Assembly (NCBI GenBank): GCA_903832775.1 | Contig: CAILCX010000025.1 | Location: forward strand, 1-58,752 | Length of the DNA stretch: 58,752 bases | From: an uncultured Methylobacter sp. | Lineage (GTDB): Bacteria > Pseudomonadota > Gammaproteobacteria > Methylococcales > Methylomonadaceae | Direction: 5' to 3' | Part shown: in pieces, positions 37,704-46,560 of the stretch | How the letters are laid out: the number at the start of each line of letters is the position of its first letter | Position numbering within the stretch: the first letter of the stretch is position 1 | Position numbers and translations under genes: made by a program | The notes under the pieces: model-generated | Database searches by the model: none | What the model was told of the DNA's origin: nothing | Seen by the model: only the letters and a program-made list of their open reading frames with translations

Positions 37704-39303
37704 CATAAATACTTAACAATCCTTTGCTAACCGATGCCCGTCCACTTTCAATTTCACGATCTACTTCATCGGCCATATCGACTGCAATAGAATGTGACCC
37801 ACGACCATCAGCTGACTGTGAAAAATTTTGCGCTGGTGAACCACCACGATCCGACCCAGCGCCCGAAGTCACAGTTACATCCGCTAAATTAAGTTGCTGC
37901 ATACCCATCATTTCTCTTAATTTTGGTAATGACGACTCAATAGCATCTCTTGTTGCTCCATGCTGAGCTGTAAAAATGACAGTTGCCTGATCATCAGTCA
38001 CAGCAACTTTTACTGAAACAGGGCCAAGATGAGGTGGGTTTAGCCTGATTTCTGCCGATGGTATTGCTTTCGAAGCCATCCATACAATCCTCTCACTCAT
38101 ATCCTTATTCCATTCAGGATGCGTTAATGGCTTGGATATTAAAGCAAGATCAATCTTGGTATCAGTAACCGTTTTATTTAGCTGAGTACAGTCCATTACA
38201 GACTGAGATAAAACCTTAACTTCTCCACCAATCGAGATTTGCTGCTCAACTTTACCTGTCTTTTCGGTAGGGAGTGCATTTTCAAAATAATTCAAATTAA
38301 AATCCTGCTTCCCCAGAACTGACTGAGTAAAAGACATTGCACTTTGAAGAATTGGATCAGGTACTTTCGGAAACTGGGTTGATTTAACCTCAATTGCCGG
38401 TGAATTTAATGAAGGTAGGGATAATACCCCCCCCTTAACCGCAACATCGGGCATTAAATCCCTTGCCGCTAAAGTTTGCACATCTGGCGATAAAGGAACC
38501 CCACTAACGACTGTCACTGGCATGCCAACCCCAAAACCTTGTCGATTAGACTCACTCCCCACTACATTTTCATTTTTTTTCTTTTCTAATTTGCCACTTA
38601 TCTGATTTGAACCCATCTGAACCGGCAAAGACACCGCCACCTCAATATTGCTAATTTGCCCAATATTTTGGGCTGTTTTTGCCCCTATTTCATTAGCATT
38701 ACTTTTAACGGGAACCGGCAAATAAACTGCACCTACCTCATCAGTACTTTGCTGAACTGGAGCGACCAATATATCGCCAACGTTTAAATTTTGAAAAAGT
38801 GGATTAGATTCTGGCACTTGATCTTTTATATTTTGAAGGAGATTAAGGCTCGATGCTTCACCATTTATGATTTGGTGCTGAGAAATATCCATTCCAATGG
38901 CATCTTTTAGGTTTTTCAAGGCCTCTAAAGCCTTCGCCTCTAAAGTTGCTCCCGCAGAAATATATTTTAAAGTGTCAGTTACCGTAGCCAAAGCCGCCTC
39001 ATGATTTTCCTGGCCTTTAATTTTGTAAGAGGACGGCAAATTACTGCCCATTGAAGCGGCAACACTTTGCATATCAACGGCATCGGTAGATGGCAAGACA
39101 TTCACCACGTCTATGGCAACACCAACTGATGCTGGCGGCGTAACAACTGCCGCTGGATTATTACCTAACTCACCAATTTTAGTATCCAGAGTACTGGAAA
39201 AAGCCTCAGTTGTAACCCCGGTATTATTTGAAAGAGGAAACGCACTTTCAACAGAACTATTAACAGTCGCCAAAGATGATAATTTTGTACTTTCAATATT
39301 CAT
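37699..39303 (-). CDS. fliK: Flagellar hook-length control protein FliK
   Basis: FliK sets hook length and triggers the switch of export substrate via FlhB. From the ATG at 39303 the product is 534 residues; GGGAGAA lies seven bases before it, which rules in this start over the TTG ten codons upstream. The long N-terminal part is low in recognisable motifs and rich in Ser, Val and Asn. The C-terminal hook domain (about 400-490) reads IRLNPPHLGPVSVKVAV, then QHGATRDAIESSLPKLREMM, the core of the family. It is the last gene of the fliE-fliK operon. Confidence 0.9.
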   Translation of the reverse strand: MNIESTKLSSLATVNSSVESAFPLSNNTGVTTEAFSSTLDTKIGELGNNPAAVVTPPASVGVAIDVVNVLPSTDAVDMQSVAASMGSNLPSSYKIKGQENHEAALATVTDTLKYISAGATLEAKALEALKNLKDAIGMDISQHQIINGEASSLNLLQNIKDQVPESNPLFQNLNVGDILVAPVQQSTDEVGAVYLPVPVKSNANEIGAKTAQNIGQISNIEVAVSLPVQMGSNQISGKLEKKKNENVVGSESNRQGFGVGMPVTVVSGVPLSPDVQTLAARDLMPDVAVKGGVLSLPSLNSPAIEVKSTQFPKVPDPILQSAMSFTQSVLGKQDFNLNYFENALPTEKTGKVEQQISIGGEVKVLSQSVMDCTQLNKTVTDTKIDLALISKPLTHPEWNKDMSERIVWMASKAIPSAEIRLNPPHLGPVSVKVAVTDDQATVIFTAQHGATRDAIESSLPKLREMMGMQQLNLADVTVTSGAGSDRGGSPAQNFSQSADGRGSHSIAVDMADEVDREIESGRASVSKGLLSIYA

Positions 39304-39350
39304 AATCAATTCTCCCATGATTATAATTAACAAGCATTTCCTGTGCCGCC

Positions 39351-39788
39351 TTAGTTATTCCGACTTATTCTTGACGACCTCTCATCTTGCTCCTGTTGCT
39401 CCTGCTTAGCCTCCAGCTTCATTTCATCTTTCAATGCTGAATCACATACCTTTTGAAGACTCTCGGTTTTATGGTGCAATTCTTCCCAAATCTTCTTTTT
39501 TGTCACCAATTCCACGTCAATTGAATTTAAGACCCGCTCCTGGCCTAAAATTGCCATATCCAGTTTGTCTATAAACGACCTAAACTCGAGCAATTGTGCG
39601 ACATTAACACCCTTAGCACCCAGAAGATCAAAGCGATCCTGATACTCCTTGCGATATACATTTAAGCCTTCAATTTGCGCCTGCATTTCAAAGCGTCTTT
39701 TCTGAATCCCTCCCATAACTTCCAAGGCATTCTTTTCTTGGGCCGCTTTTATTTCAACAATTGATTTTATACGTAGCGATTTTTTCAC
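39351..39788 (-). CDS. fliJ: Flagellar export protein FliJ
   Basis: The 145-residue protein is almost wholly coiled coil, as expected for FliJ, the stalk of the FliI ATPase ring. It has the usual heptad pattern with MEAQIEGLNVYRKEYQDR-like middle region and a charged C-terminus (KLEAKQEQQEQDERSSR). Sequence similarity in FliJ is always weak, so the call rests on length, coiled coil and position between fliI and fliK. It starts 15 bases after the fliI stop. Confidence 0.85.
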   Translation of the reverse strand: MKKSLRIKSIVEIKAAQEKNALEVMGGIQKRRFEMQAQIEGLNVYRKEYQDRFDLLGAKGVNVAQLLEFRSFIDKLDMAILGQERVLNSIDVELVTKKKIWEELHHKTESLQKVCDSALKDEMKLEAKQEQQEQDERSSRISRNN

Positions 39789-39803
39789 TTATTTCCCATG
39801 CAA

Positions 39804-41162
39804 TTACTGTCGACTATACTTGCTTAGCAGAAATGCCAATTCATTCAAACTCTGATTTATATCGACAGATTCATCCATATCCTGTTGTAAAAAATCAAGA
39901 ATCGCAGGATTCATTTCAATGGCCGTGTCAATTCGGGAATCTGATCCAGGTTGATAAGCCCCTACATTAATCAAGTCCCGATTTTGCTGATAAAGCGAAT
40001 ACGTCCGTCTTAATTCTCTAGCCATTTGCAAATGGTTCGAATCAATAATATCTGGCATAACGCGGCTAATCGATGCTTCTATATCAATCGCTGGAAAATG
40101 TCCTGATTCAGCTAAACTTCTTGATAATATTATGTGTCCATCCAACACACCTCTAGCCGCATCTGCAATGGGATCATTGGTATCATCTCCTTCTGCAAGA
40201 ACCGTATAAAACGCAGTTATAGATCCTCCGCCATGGTCGGCGTTACCCGCACGCTCTACCAAATGGGGCAGTTTGGCAAATACTGAGGGCGGATAGCCTT
40301 TTGTTGCCGGCGGCTCATCAATTGCCAGGGCAATTTCACGATGCGCTTGGGCAAAGCGCGTCAAGGAGTCCATCAACAATAAAACGTCCCGCCCCTGATC
40401 GCGAAAATATTCAGCAATACTGGTTGAAAGTAACGCTGCATGAACACGCATCAGAGGCGGGCAGTCGGCTGGCGATACGACTACAACAGCTCTCTTCAGC
40501 CCTTCTTCACCCAAAGTTTTAAGAACAAACTCGTTAACTTCTCGGCCACGCTCACCGATCAGACCGACTACTACAATATCCGCCTCGGTAAACTTGGTCA
40601 TCATCCCAAGCAACACACTCTTACCCACACCCGTCCCTGCAAAGAGCCCCATACGCTGACCTCGTCCAACGCAAAGTATGGAGTTTATCGCCCTAACTCC
40701 AACATCAAGCGGCTCACGTATTGGTCTTCTTGACAAAGGATTAATCGGGGTGCCATTCAACGATACTAATGCATCAGTTTTAAGAGGACCTTTATCATCA
40801 ATCGCATTACCGGCACCATCCAAAACACGTCCCAACAATCCAAAACCAACTTTCGCCAGACTATGCTTACCCATTGGAATAACCCGACAATCCGGTTCAA
40901 GGCCATACACTTCAGCAGTCGGCATCAAAAAAACCCGGGCATCGGAAAATCCGACAACCTCCGCTTCTATCATTCGACCATTTTTGGTTTCAATTTTGCA
41001 ACGAGAACCAATTGCCGCTCGGCAACCAACGGCCTCTAAGGTTAGACCCACCATACGAGAAAGCCTACCCTCAACCACAAGCTCTGGAGGTTCAAGCAGT
41101 CGTTCTGAGTAAGGTTTTAATTTAGCCAGCCAATGCTGAGTTCGATTGACATCGGGTATCAC
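39804..41162 (-). CDS. fliI: Flagellum-specific ATP synthase FliI
   Basis: FliI is the hexameric ATPase of the flagellar export apparatus. The 452-residue product has Walker A GLFAGTGVGKSVLLG (lysine 181), GERGREVNEF, LLLMDSLTRFAQAHREIALA with Walker B Asp, and YTVLAEGDDTNDPI. The N-terminal beta-barrel part (about 20-100) is present. Its ATG overlaps the fliH stop by four bases. Confidence 0.96.
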   Translation of the reverse strand: MIPDVNRTQHWLAKLKPYSERLLEPPELVVEGRLSRMVGLTLEAVGCRAAIGSRCKIETKNGRMIEAEVVGFSDARVFLMPTAEVYGLEPDCRVIPMGKHSLAKVGFGLLGRVLDGAGNAIDDKGPLKTDALVSLNGTPINPLSRRPIREPLDVGVRAINSILCVGRGQRMGLFAGTGVGKSVLLGMMTKFTEADIVVVGLIGERGREVNEFVLKTLGEEGLKRAVVVVSPADCPPLMRVHAALLSTSIAEYFRDQGRDVLLLMDSLTRFAQAHREIALAIDEPPATKGYPPSVFAKLPHLVERAGNADHGGGSITAFYTVLAEGDDTNDPIADAARGVLDGHIILSRSLAESGHFPAIDIEASISRVMPDIIDSNHLQMARELRRTYSLYQQNRDLINVGAYQPGSDSRIDTAIEMNPAILDFLQQDMDESVDINQSLNELAFLLSKYSRQ

Positions 41163-41920
41163 GAACTTTCATTCTCGGCACTGGATTCCGACTGAAGTGA
41201 AGCAGTTACCCGTGATGTGTCCAGATTATCCCGTTCACGCTCCCCCCCTAATAAAACGGCAATAACTGCAGTTAATCGGTGTTCCAGAGTTGCATCTACA
41301 TGAGAAACCTCAGTATCAACCTTACACCCCCCCCTTGTAATCAAGGGATCTTCAATCAATCCCCAACTGGGCGAGGTATCATCCAGCACCAAAACTGAAC
41401 GAACCAAATCGGCATCTTCGGGATTCAATTTTAAGGTTATTTTTTGTGCCGCCAGAGGTAAAACATTAAGCGCCTCCCTAATTACAGCAACAATTTGACC
41501 GGGATCCAACTTGATTTCTCTACGTATAATTTGTGCAGCAATAGCAATAGCCAACTTAACCAGTTCATTTTCCACCTCCTGATCAAGCAACTCAAATGGC
41601 TGACTTAACGCTTCCATCAAACTAACTAAGGTAGCAACCTGGCCTTGCACCAAGTGCAAGCTATCTTCATAACCTTTTTTCAAACCCTCTTCAAGACCTT
41701 TCTGAAAACCCTGAGTATTACCTTGCGCAAAAGCTTCTTCATAAGCTTGCTTTTGCATGGACTCAATTTCATCAACCGTTAAAATGGCTGCAGGTTCATC
41801 GTCGAGTAGTACTATCTCCGACTCTTTAACAGGATCTGCTCCTGAAACATCAGGCATACTCCATAATCTTAATGATTCTAACTCGGACTCTGTAAATCTT
41901 GGGGTCTTAGATGAGTTCAT
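41159..41920 (-). CDS. fliH: Flagellar assembly protein FliH
   Basis: FliH binds and regulates FliI. The product is 253 residues using the ATG at 41920, which lies inside the last codons of fliG (14-base overlap). It has the FliH middle region AYEEAFAQGNTQGFQKGLEEGLKKGYEDSL with GxxxG repeats (about 82-110), and the C-terminal VSE-type domain with LVKLAIAIAAQIIRREI. The order fliG-fliH-fliI is standard. Two GTG codons just upstream could also serve as starts. Confidence 0.9.
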   Translation of the reverse strand: MNSSKTPRFTESELESLRLWSMPDVSGADPVKESEIVLLDDEPAAILTVDEIESMQKQAYEEAFAQGNTQGFQKGLEEGLKKGYEDSLHLVQGQVATLVSLMEALSQPFELLDQEVENELVKLAIAIAAQIIRREIKLDPGQIVAVIREALNVLPLAAQKITLKLNPEDADLVRSVLVLDDTSPSWGLIEDPLITRGGCKVDTEVSHVDATLEHRLTAVIAVLLGGERERDNLDTSRVTASLQSESSAENESS

Positions 41921-42914
41921 CACCACCTGCCCCCATCATTATCTCTCCGGCGTCAGCAAGCTTTTTAGCTATAGCCAATATATCTTTCTGTGCCAACTCA
42001 ACTTCACTTAATTTGGCAGGCGGCGAAGCTTCTAAATCATCCCGTAACATTTCGGCGGCACGTTTAGACATATTGCTGAATATTTTTTCTTTAAGCTCGC
42101 TGCCCACACCACGCAAAGCAAGTAATAATTGTCCGGTGGAAACTTCCCGCAATAGAGTTTGCATACCTCTTTCATCGATAGAATTAAGGTCCTCAAAGGT
42201 AAACATTTTCTCCTGAATCTCCTGAGCCAATTCAGACCTATGCTCAGCAATTCCAGACATCACCAAATCAGCGGCACCACCGTCCAGGAAGTTTAAAATA
42301 TTGGCCACTGCATCAACACCGCCAATATTGGTCGATTTAACATTATCAGAACCGGTCAATTGTTTTTCCATAATCTGATCCAACTCACGCAAAGCGGCAG
42401 GTTGAATACCTTTCATGGTCGCAATTCTCATCATCAAATCGGAACGCATCGCTTCAGGTAAAAACATTACCACATCAGCTGCCTGCTCACTTTCCATAAG
42501 AGACAAAATAGTCGCAACAATCTGTGGATGCTCCAAACGAATCATATCGGCAATAGAACGGGTATCCATCCATTTCAGCTGTTCTATACCCTTGGTACTA
42601 CCACCCTGTAAAATGCGATCAAGAATACTATTTGCTTTATCCGCTCCCAAAGCACTGATCAAGACGGTACGGATATAATCGTCGGTATCCATACCCAAAG
42701 CTGTCTGCCGTTTCACAGCAACAATGAATTCCTCAACCACTTCATCCATCATCTCTATGGAAATATCACCAACGCTAGCCATGGTGGTACCCAAAATAGT
42801 AACCTCTCTAGGCGACATGTGCTTCAAAACCAGCGCGGCTCTATCCATTCCCAACGCCAGTAACAATACTGCAGCTCGATCAACCTGCGTTAACGTCTTT
42901 TCTGCCTTAGCCAT
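41907..42914 (-). CDS. fliG: Flagellar motor switch protein FliG
   Basis: FliG couples torque from the stator to the rotor. The 335-residue product has the N-terminal FliF-binding part, the middle EHPQ motif (LEHPQIVATILSLM, about 128-141), and the C-terminal torque domain with MFTFEDLNSIDERGMQTLLREV and NMSKRAAEMLRDDLEASPP. It overlaps fliF by eight bases and fliH by 14. Confidence 0.97.
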   Translation of the reverse strand: MAKAEKTLTQVDRAAVLLLALGMDRAALVLKHMSPREVTILGTTMASVGDISIEMMDEVVEEFIVAVKRQTALGMDTDDYIRTVLISALGADKANSILDRILQGGSTKGIEQLKWMDTRSIADMIRLEHPQIVATILSLMESEQAADVVMFLPEAMRSDLMMRIATMKGIQPAALRELDQIMEKQLTGSDNVKSTNIGGVDAVANILNFLDGGAADLVMSGIAEHRSELAQEIQEKMFTFEDLNSIDERGMQTLLREVSTGQLLLALRGVGSELKEKIFSNMSKRAAEMLRDDLEASPPAKLSEVELAQKDILAIAKKLADAGEIMMGAGGDELI

Positions 42915-44739
42915 CTTTTTTAACCCAGGTTTTTATAACTTGCGCCACGACTTTAGAATCATCATCCACCAACCTCTTTACATACTCCAAACGATGCTCA
43001 TAGCTCTGGGGGACATCCAATAACAACAAGTCCTGCATTTCAGGAGGCATGGTAAAGCTCATATTTTGTTGTTGACCAGCCAAAACCGCGACTGGCTGAC
43101 CATGCTCATTAAGACGAACAGTTCCTCCGGTAGCTGCGGCTTTATCGTGTGCATCAGCCAAAGCCAAGCTCTTTTTCTCTTCAATATCGCGACCTACAAG
43201 ACTGCGCATAGTGGGCCTCAATACGCCCAAAAGAAGGAATAACAGGGCCAATACAGCAGCAAGCTGTTTCATAAGATCAAGAAACCAACCTTGTTCCCAA
43301 ACTGGTATTGACGGCAAAGGCTCAATTAACTCATCAAGCTTGAAGGTCACATTCGTAACAGTAACCTGATCACCACGACTACTATCAAATCCAACCGCTT
43401 GCTTTACCAGATCACTAAATCGATTAATGTCTTCTTGGGAATAAGCCTGAGATTTGACGGCCCCATCACTTTGAGCGACATGTTTATCATCAACAACCAC
43501 GGCGACTGACAATCGGCGCAATGCGCCGGTAGCCAATCGGGTATGGGTAATGGTTTTATCAAGCTCATAATTTCGGGTGGCATTTTTCGCCAAAGATCCA
43601 GGGGACGAAGCCGCTGCTGCAGGAGCCGCACCTTGAGCTGCGGGTGCACCGGACGCATTTGCTGTTTGGGGTGTTGTTTCCGGAGCTGAACCTGCCGCAG
43701 TAGGTTGATTTGATAAGGCACCAGGAATGCCTTGAATAGGTGATGAAGAGCTTTTCTCTTCAGATGTTTGCTCACTTCTTAACGCAGGTAAATCCGGATT
43801 AAACATTTCCTGAGTTCTATCAGTCTCGGTAAAATCAACATCCGCTGAGATTTGGGCCCGCATACCGTCAGCACCCACTAGCGGTGACAAGATATTCTCA
43901 ATTCGGCCCATCAGATGTTCTTCGATATTCTTTTTATATTCAAACTGTTTGGACGTTAAATTACCAGCAGCAGAGGAGTCATTGCTATTCAACAACTGAC
44001 CCTTTTGATCCACTACCGTAACTTGTTCGGCATCAAGCTGTGGCACACTGGAAGCAACCAAATGAATAATCGATTCCACCTGACCTTTATCCAGGGTCCT
44101 ACCTTGATATAGATTTACCATTACAGAAGCGCTAGGCTTCTTACGCTCACGTACAAACACGGACTGAACCGGAATCGCCAATAATACTCTAGCCGATTTC
44201 ACATTTTGGATAGACATAATAGTTCGGGCAATCTCGCCTTCCAATGCCCGTTGAAAACGAACCACTTCAACACTTTTACTGGTACCGAAACCCTGATCCT
44301 TATCAAGCAATTCATAGCCCAAACTATTGCTCTTAGGTAAGCCTTGTGATGCCAGCTTAAGCTTTACAGAACTCACCTGATCCATCGGCACCATAATTGC
44401 GCCCGAACCTGATTCAACTTTATACTTAACATTCTCCTTATTGAGAACTTCCAGAATTTCGGCAACATCATTTTGACTGATTTCGGAATACAAACGCCCA
44501 TAAGAGGGTTCTTGTGACCATAAGACAATAGCCACACCAATTGCAACACTCAAAGCCAGTCCCAGCATCAAGCCAATCTGACGTGCAATTGTCAATCCGG
44601 CCAAGCCTTTAATGGCAGGATGCGCATCGACTTTGGTCGCTAGAATATGTGAAGCTTCACCTTCAAGATGCCCCTTACCAACGGCATTCGGATCATGTTG
44701 ACGATTCGTCTCGATTAAACTATTACTCTGTTCACTCAT
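42907..44739 (-). CDS. fliF: Flagellar MS-ring protein FliF
   Basis: FliF forms the membrane ring that seeds the basal body. The 610-residue product has two membrane helices (about 55-75 and 482-503) that flank a large periplasmic part with VKSARVLLAIPVQSVFVRERKKPSASVMV near 177-205. A low-complexity Ala/Pro linker runs from about 335 to 385. The C-terminal tail after the second helix carries the FliG-binding end (VKRLVDDDSKVVAQVIKTWVKKD). Confidence 0.97.
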   Translation of the reverse strand: MSEQSNSLIETNRQHDPNAVGKGHLEGEASHILATKVDAHPAIKGLAGLTIARQIGLMLGLALSVAIGVAIVLWSQEPSYGRLYSEISQNDVAEILEVLNKENVKYKVESGSGAIMVPMDQVSSVKLKLASQGLPKSNSLGYELLDKDQGFGTSKSVEVVRFQRALEGEIARTIMSIQNVKSARVLLAIPVQSVFVRERKKPSASVMVNLYQGRTLDKGQVESIIHLVASSVPQLDAEQVTVVDQKGQLLNSNDSSAAGNLTSKQFEYKKNIEEHLMGRIENILSPLVGADGMRAQISADVDFTETDRTQEMFNPDLPALRSEQTSEEKSSSSPIQGIPGALSNQPTAAGSAPETTPQTANASGAPAAQGAAPAAAASSPGSLAKNATRNYELDKTITHTRLATGALRRLSVAVVVDDKHVAQSDGAVKSQAYSQEDINRFSDLVKQAVGFDSSRGDQVTVTNVTFKLDELIEPLPSIPVWEQGWFLDLMKQLAAVLALLFLLLGVLRPTMRSLVGRDIEEKKSLALADAHDKAAATGGTVRLNEHGQPVAVLAGQQQNMSFTMPPEMQDLLLLDVPQSYEHRLEYVKRLVDDDSKVVAQVIKTWVKKDG

Positions 44740-44773
44740 TTTTAATTACAGCCTTTTAAGAACAACACATTGA

Positions 44774-45091
44774 CTACATGGGCATGTTCATGACATCTTT
44801 ATAGGCCTCAACCAATTTATTTCTCACCTGCAGCATGGCTTGAAATGAAACACTCGCTTTCTGCGAAGCCACCATAACCTCTGCGAGACTAACATTGGTA
44901 TCCCCCGTCTCAAATGCCTTCGTCATATTTCCGGCGGTTTGCTGAGTCTCATTAACCGCACCTATAGTCTGTTTGAGCATAGCAGCAAAATCTGCTCCGC
45001 CACCACCAACCTCTGGTACTTTAACGCTTCCAGCCTCGAGAGACATTGCCCGCATCTGGGCTAACACTTGGTTTACATTCATCTCACTCAT
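44774..45091 (-). CDS. fliE: Flagellar hook-basal body protein FliE
   Basis: FliE joins the MS ring to the rod. The 105-residue product has the family pattern: ADFAAMLKQTIGAVNETQQTAG, then FETGDTNVSLAEVMVASQKASVSFQAMLQVRNKLVEAYKDVMNM at the C-terminus. It is the first gene of the fliE-fliK operon, 34 bases before fliF. A sigma-54-type promoter lies about 40-55 bases upstream. Confidence 0.95.
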   Translation of the reverse strand: MSEMNVNQVLAQMRAMSLEAGSVKVPEVGGGGADFAAMLKQTIGAVNETQQTAGNMTKAFETGDTNVSLAEVMVASQKASVSFQAMLQVRNKLVEAYKDVMNMPM

Positions 45092-45130
45092 CTGATTGTC
45101 CTCTTAGATTCTTAATAGTGAAGAATTAAA

Positions 45131-45147
45131 AGCATTTTTGATGCCAC
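45131..45147 (-). promoter_or_regulatory. Sigma-54 (-24/-12) promoter of the fliE operon
   Basis: The minus strand reads GTGGCATCAAAAATGCT. The -24 GG (45145-45144) and -12 GC (45133-45132) are exactly 10 bases apart, and TGGCA and TGCT match the TGGCACG-N4-TTGCW consensus well. The start site would be near 45120, about 29 bases before the fliE ATG. It fits in the 59-base gap after flrC. This is the place where FlrC-type activators act in Vibrio and Pseudomonas. Confidence 0.8.
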
Positions 45148-45150
45148 ATA

Positions 45151-46560
45151 TTAACATGAAATAATGATACCCGAATCTTTCATCCTTGCCATTTTATACC
45201 GAAGTGTTCTAGGACTAATACCAAGTTTCTCTGCGGTTATCTTACGACTCCCATTTTCCATCTGTAAGGTCTGCAAAATAATGCTTTCTTCAGCAGAACG
45301 AACTCCCTCACAAAGCCCGCCTAAATCCTGTATATCGCTTTTAAAATCAACTATAACAGCATCATCCAGCTTATCACCATATTCTTTTTCAGAAGTACTG
45401 CTATTTGAAAATGCGACCATAGAACAGGCATCCTCAAAAACCAAATCATCGACAGAAATGTTATCACCGGTTCGAAAAATTAGTGCTCGCTGCAAAACAT
45501 TATCCAACTCACGAACATTGCCAGGCCAATGGTAGGCTTGCATTTTTTCAACAGCCCGAGGTTCAAATCCTGGCATTATTTGGCCGCATACTCCATGACG
45601 CTGCATCAATTCAAGCGCCAGCGGCAAAATATCGCCTGGCCTGTTTCGTAAGGGCGGGATGATAATAGGGAATACATTTAGCCGATAAAATAAATCTTCG
45701 CGAAAACGGCCCAACTCCATTAACTCTTTTAATTTCTGGTTGGTAGCCGCCAAAATTCTGACATTAAGCTTTATTTTTTTGGTGCTGCCCAAGCGCTCAA
45801 CTTCCTTTTCTTGCAAAACACGTAATAATTTTGCCTGCAGACCTAAATCCATTTCAGCAATCTCATCCAATAACAGGGTTCCGCCCTGTGCTTGTTCAAA
45901 TTTCCCAGGCAATGCCTGAACAGCTCCTGTGTAGGCTCCTTTTTCATAACCAAACAACATAGCTTCCAGCATGTTTTCGGGGATAGCCGCACAATTCACG
46001 GCAACAAAAGGTCCCTGATAATAAAGAGAATTCTGATGTATATACTGAGCAACAACCTCTTTACCTGTGCCACTTTCGCCTTGTAACAATACGGTGACAT
46101 CAGTTTTCGCAACTTTTGCCGTTAAAGCATAAAGTTTTTTCATTGATTCATCTTGTACGACGCACATATTATCGACAGAATTGGCCGCAGACCGGTTAGC
46201 TTCTACATAATCCGCAACCTTGTTAACCAGTGCCTCGGCATCAAACGGCTTGATAAGATAATCAACGGCACCCGCTTGCATAGCCTCTACTGCTTTTGGA
46301 ATAGTTCCAAAGGCGGTCATTAGCAATATTGGCGTGCTGGAATATTTATGCTGCATATTCTTCAATAACTGAAAGCCGTCCATAACCGGCATCTGAACAT
46401 CGCTTACAACCAGCTTAAATTTTCCAACTTCCAACTTGGTTAATGCTTCCGTACCATTACGGGCAGAAATCACGCGATAACCGCCTATCTCAAGTGTGTC
46501 ACAAAGCGCTTCGCACAACGACAGATCATCTTCAACAACCAACACATCATACTGCTTCAT
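45151..46560 (-). CDS. flrC: Sigma-54-dependent response regulator FlrC (FleR)
   Basis: FlrC activates class III flagellar genes when phosphorylated by FlrB. From the ATG at 46560 (GGAGAG six bases before) it is 469 residues. The receiver domain has acidic pocket E10-D11-D12, phospho-acceptor D54 and K104. The AAA+ domain has Walker A GESGTGK (161-167) and the sigma-54 contact loop GAYTGA (208-213) instead of the usual GAFTGA. The C-terminus has a Fis-type helix-turn-helix (ITAEKLGISPRTLRYKMARM). It overlaps flrB by 14 bases. An upstream ATG-free extension of 18 residues is not supported. Confidence 0.93.
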   Translation of the reverse strand: MKQYDVLVVEDDLSLCEALCDTLEIGGYRVISARNGTEALTKLEVGKFKLVVSDVQMPVMDGFQLLKNMQHKYSSTPILLMTAFGTIPKAVEAMQAGAVDYLIKPFDAEALVNKVADYVEANRSAANSVDNMCVVQDESMKKLYALTAKVAKTDVTVLLQGESGTGKEVVAQYIHQNSLYYQGPFVAVNCAAIPENMLEAMLFGYEKGAYTGAVQALPGKFEQAQGGTLLLDEIAEMDLGLQAKLLRVLQEKEVERLGSTKKIKLNVRILAATNQKLKELMELGRFREDLFYRLNVFPIIIPPLRNRPGDILPLALELMQRHGVCGQIMPGFEPRAVEKMQAYHWPGNVRELDNVLQRALIFRTGDNISVDDLVFEDACSMVAFSNSSTSEKEYGDKLDDAVIVDFKSDIQDLGGLCEGVRSAEESIILQTLQMENGSRKITAEKLGISPRTLRYKMARMKDSGIIISC

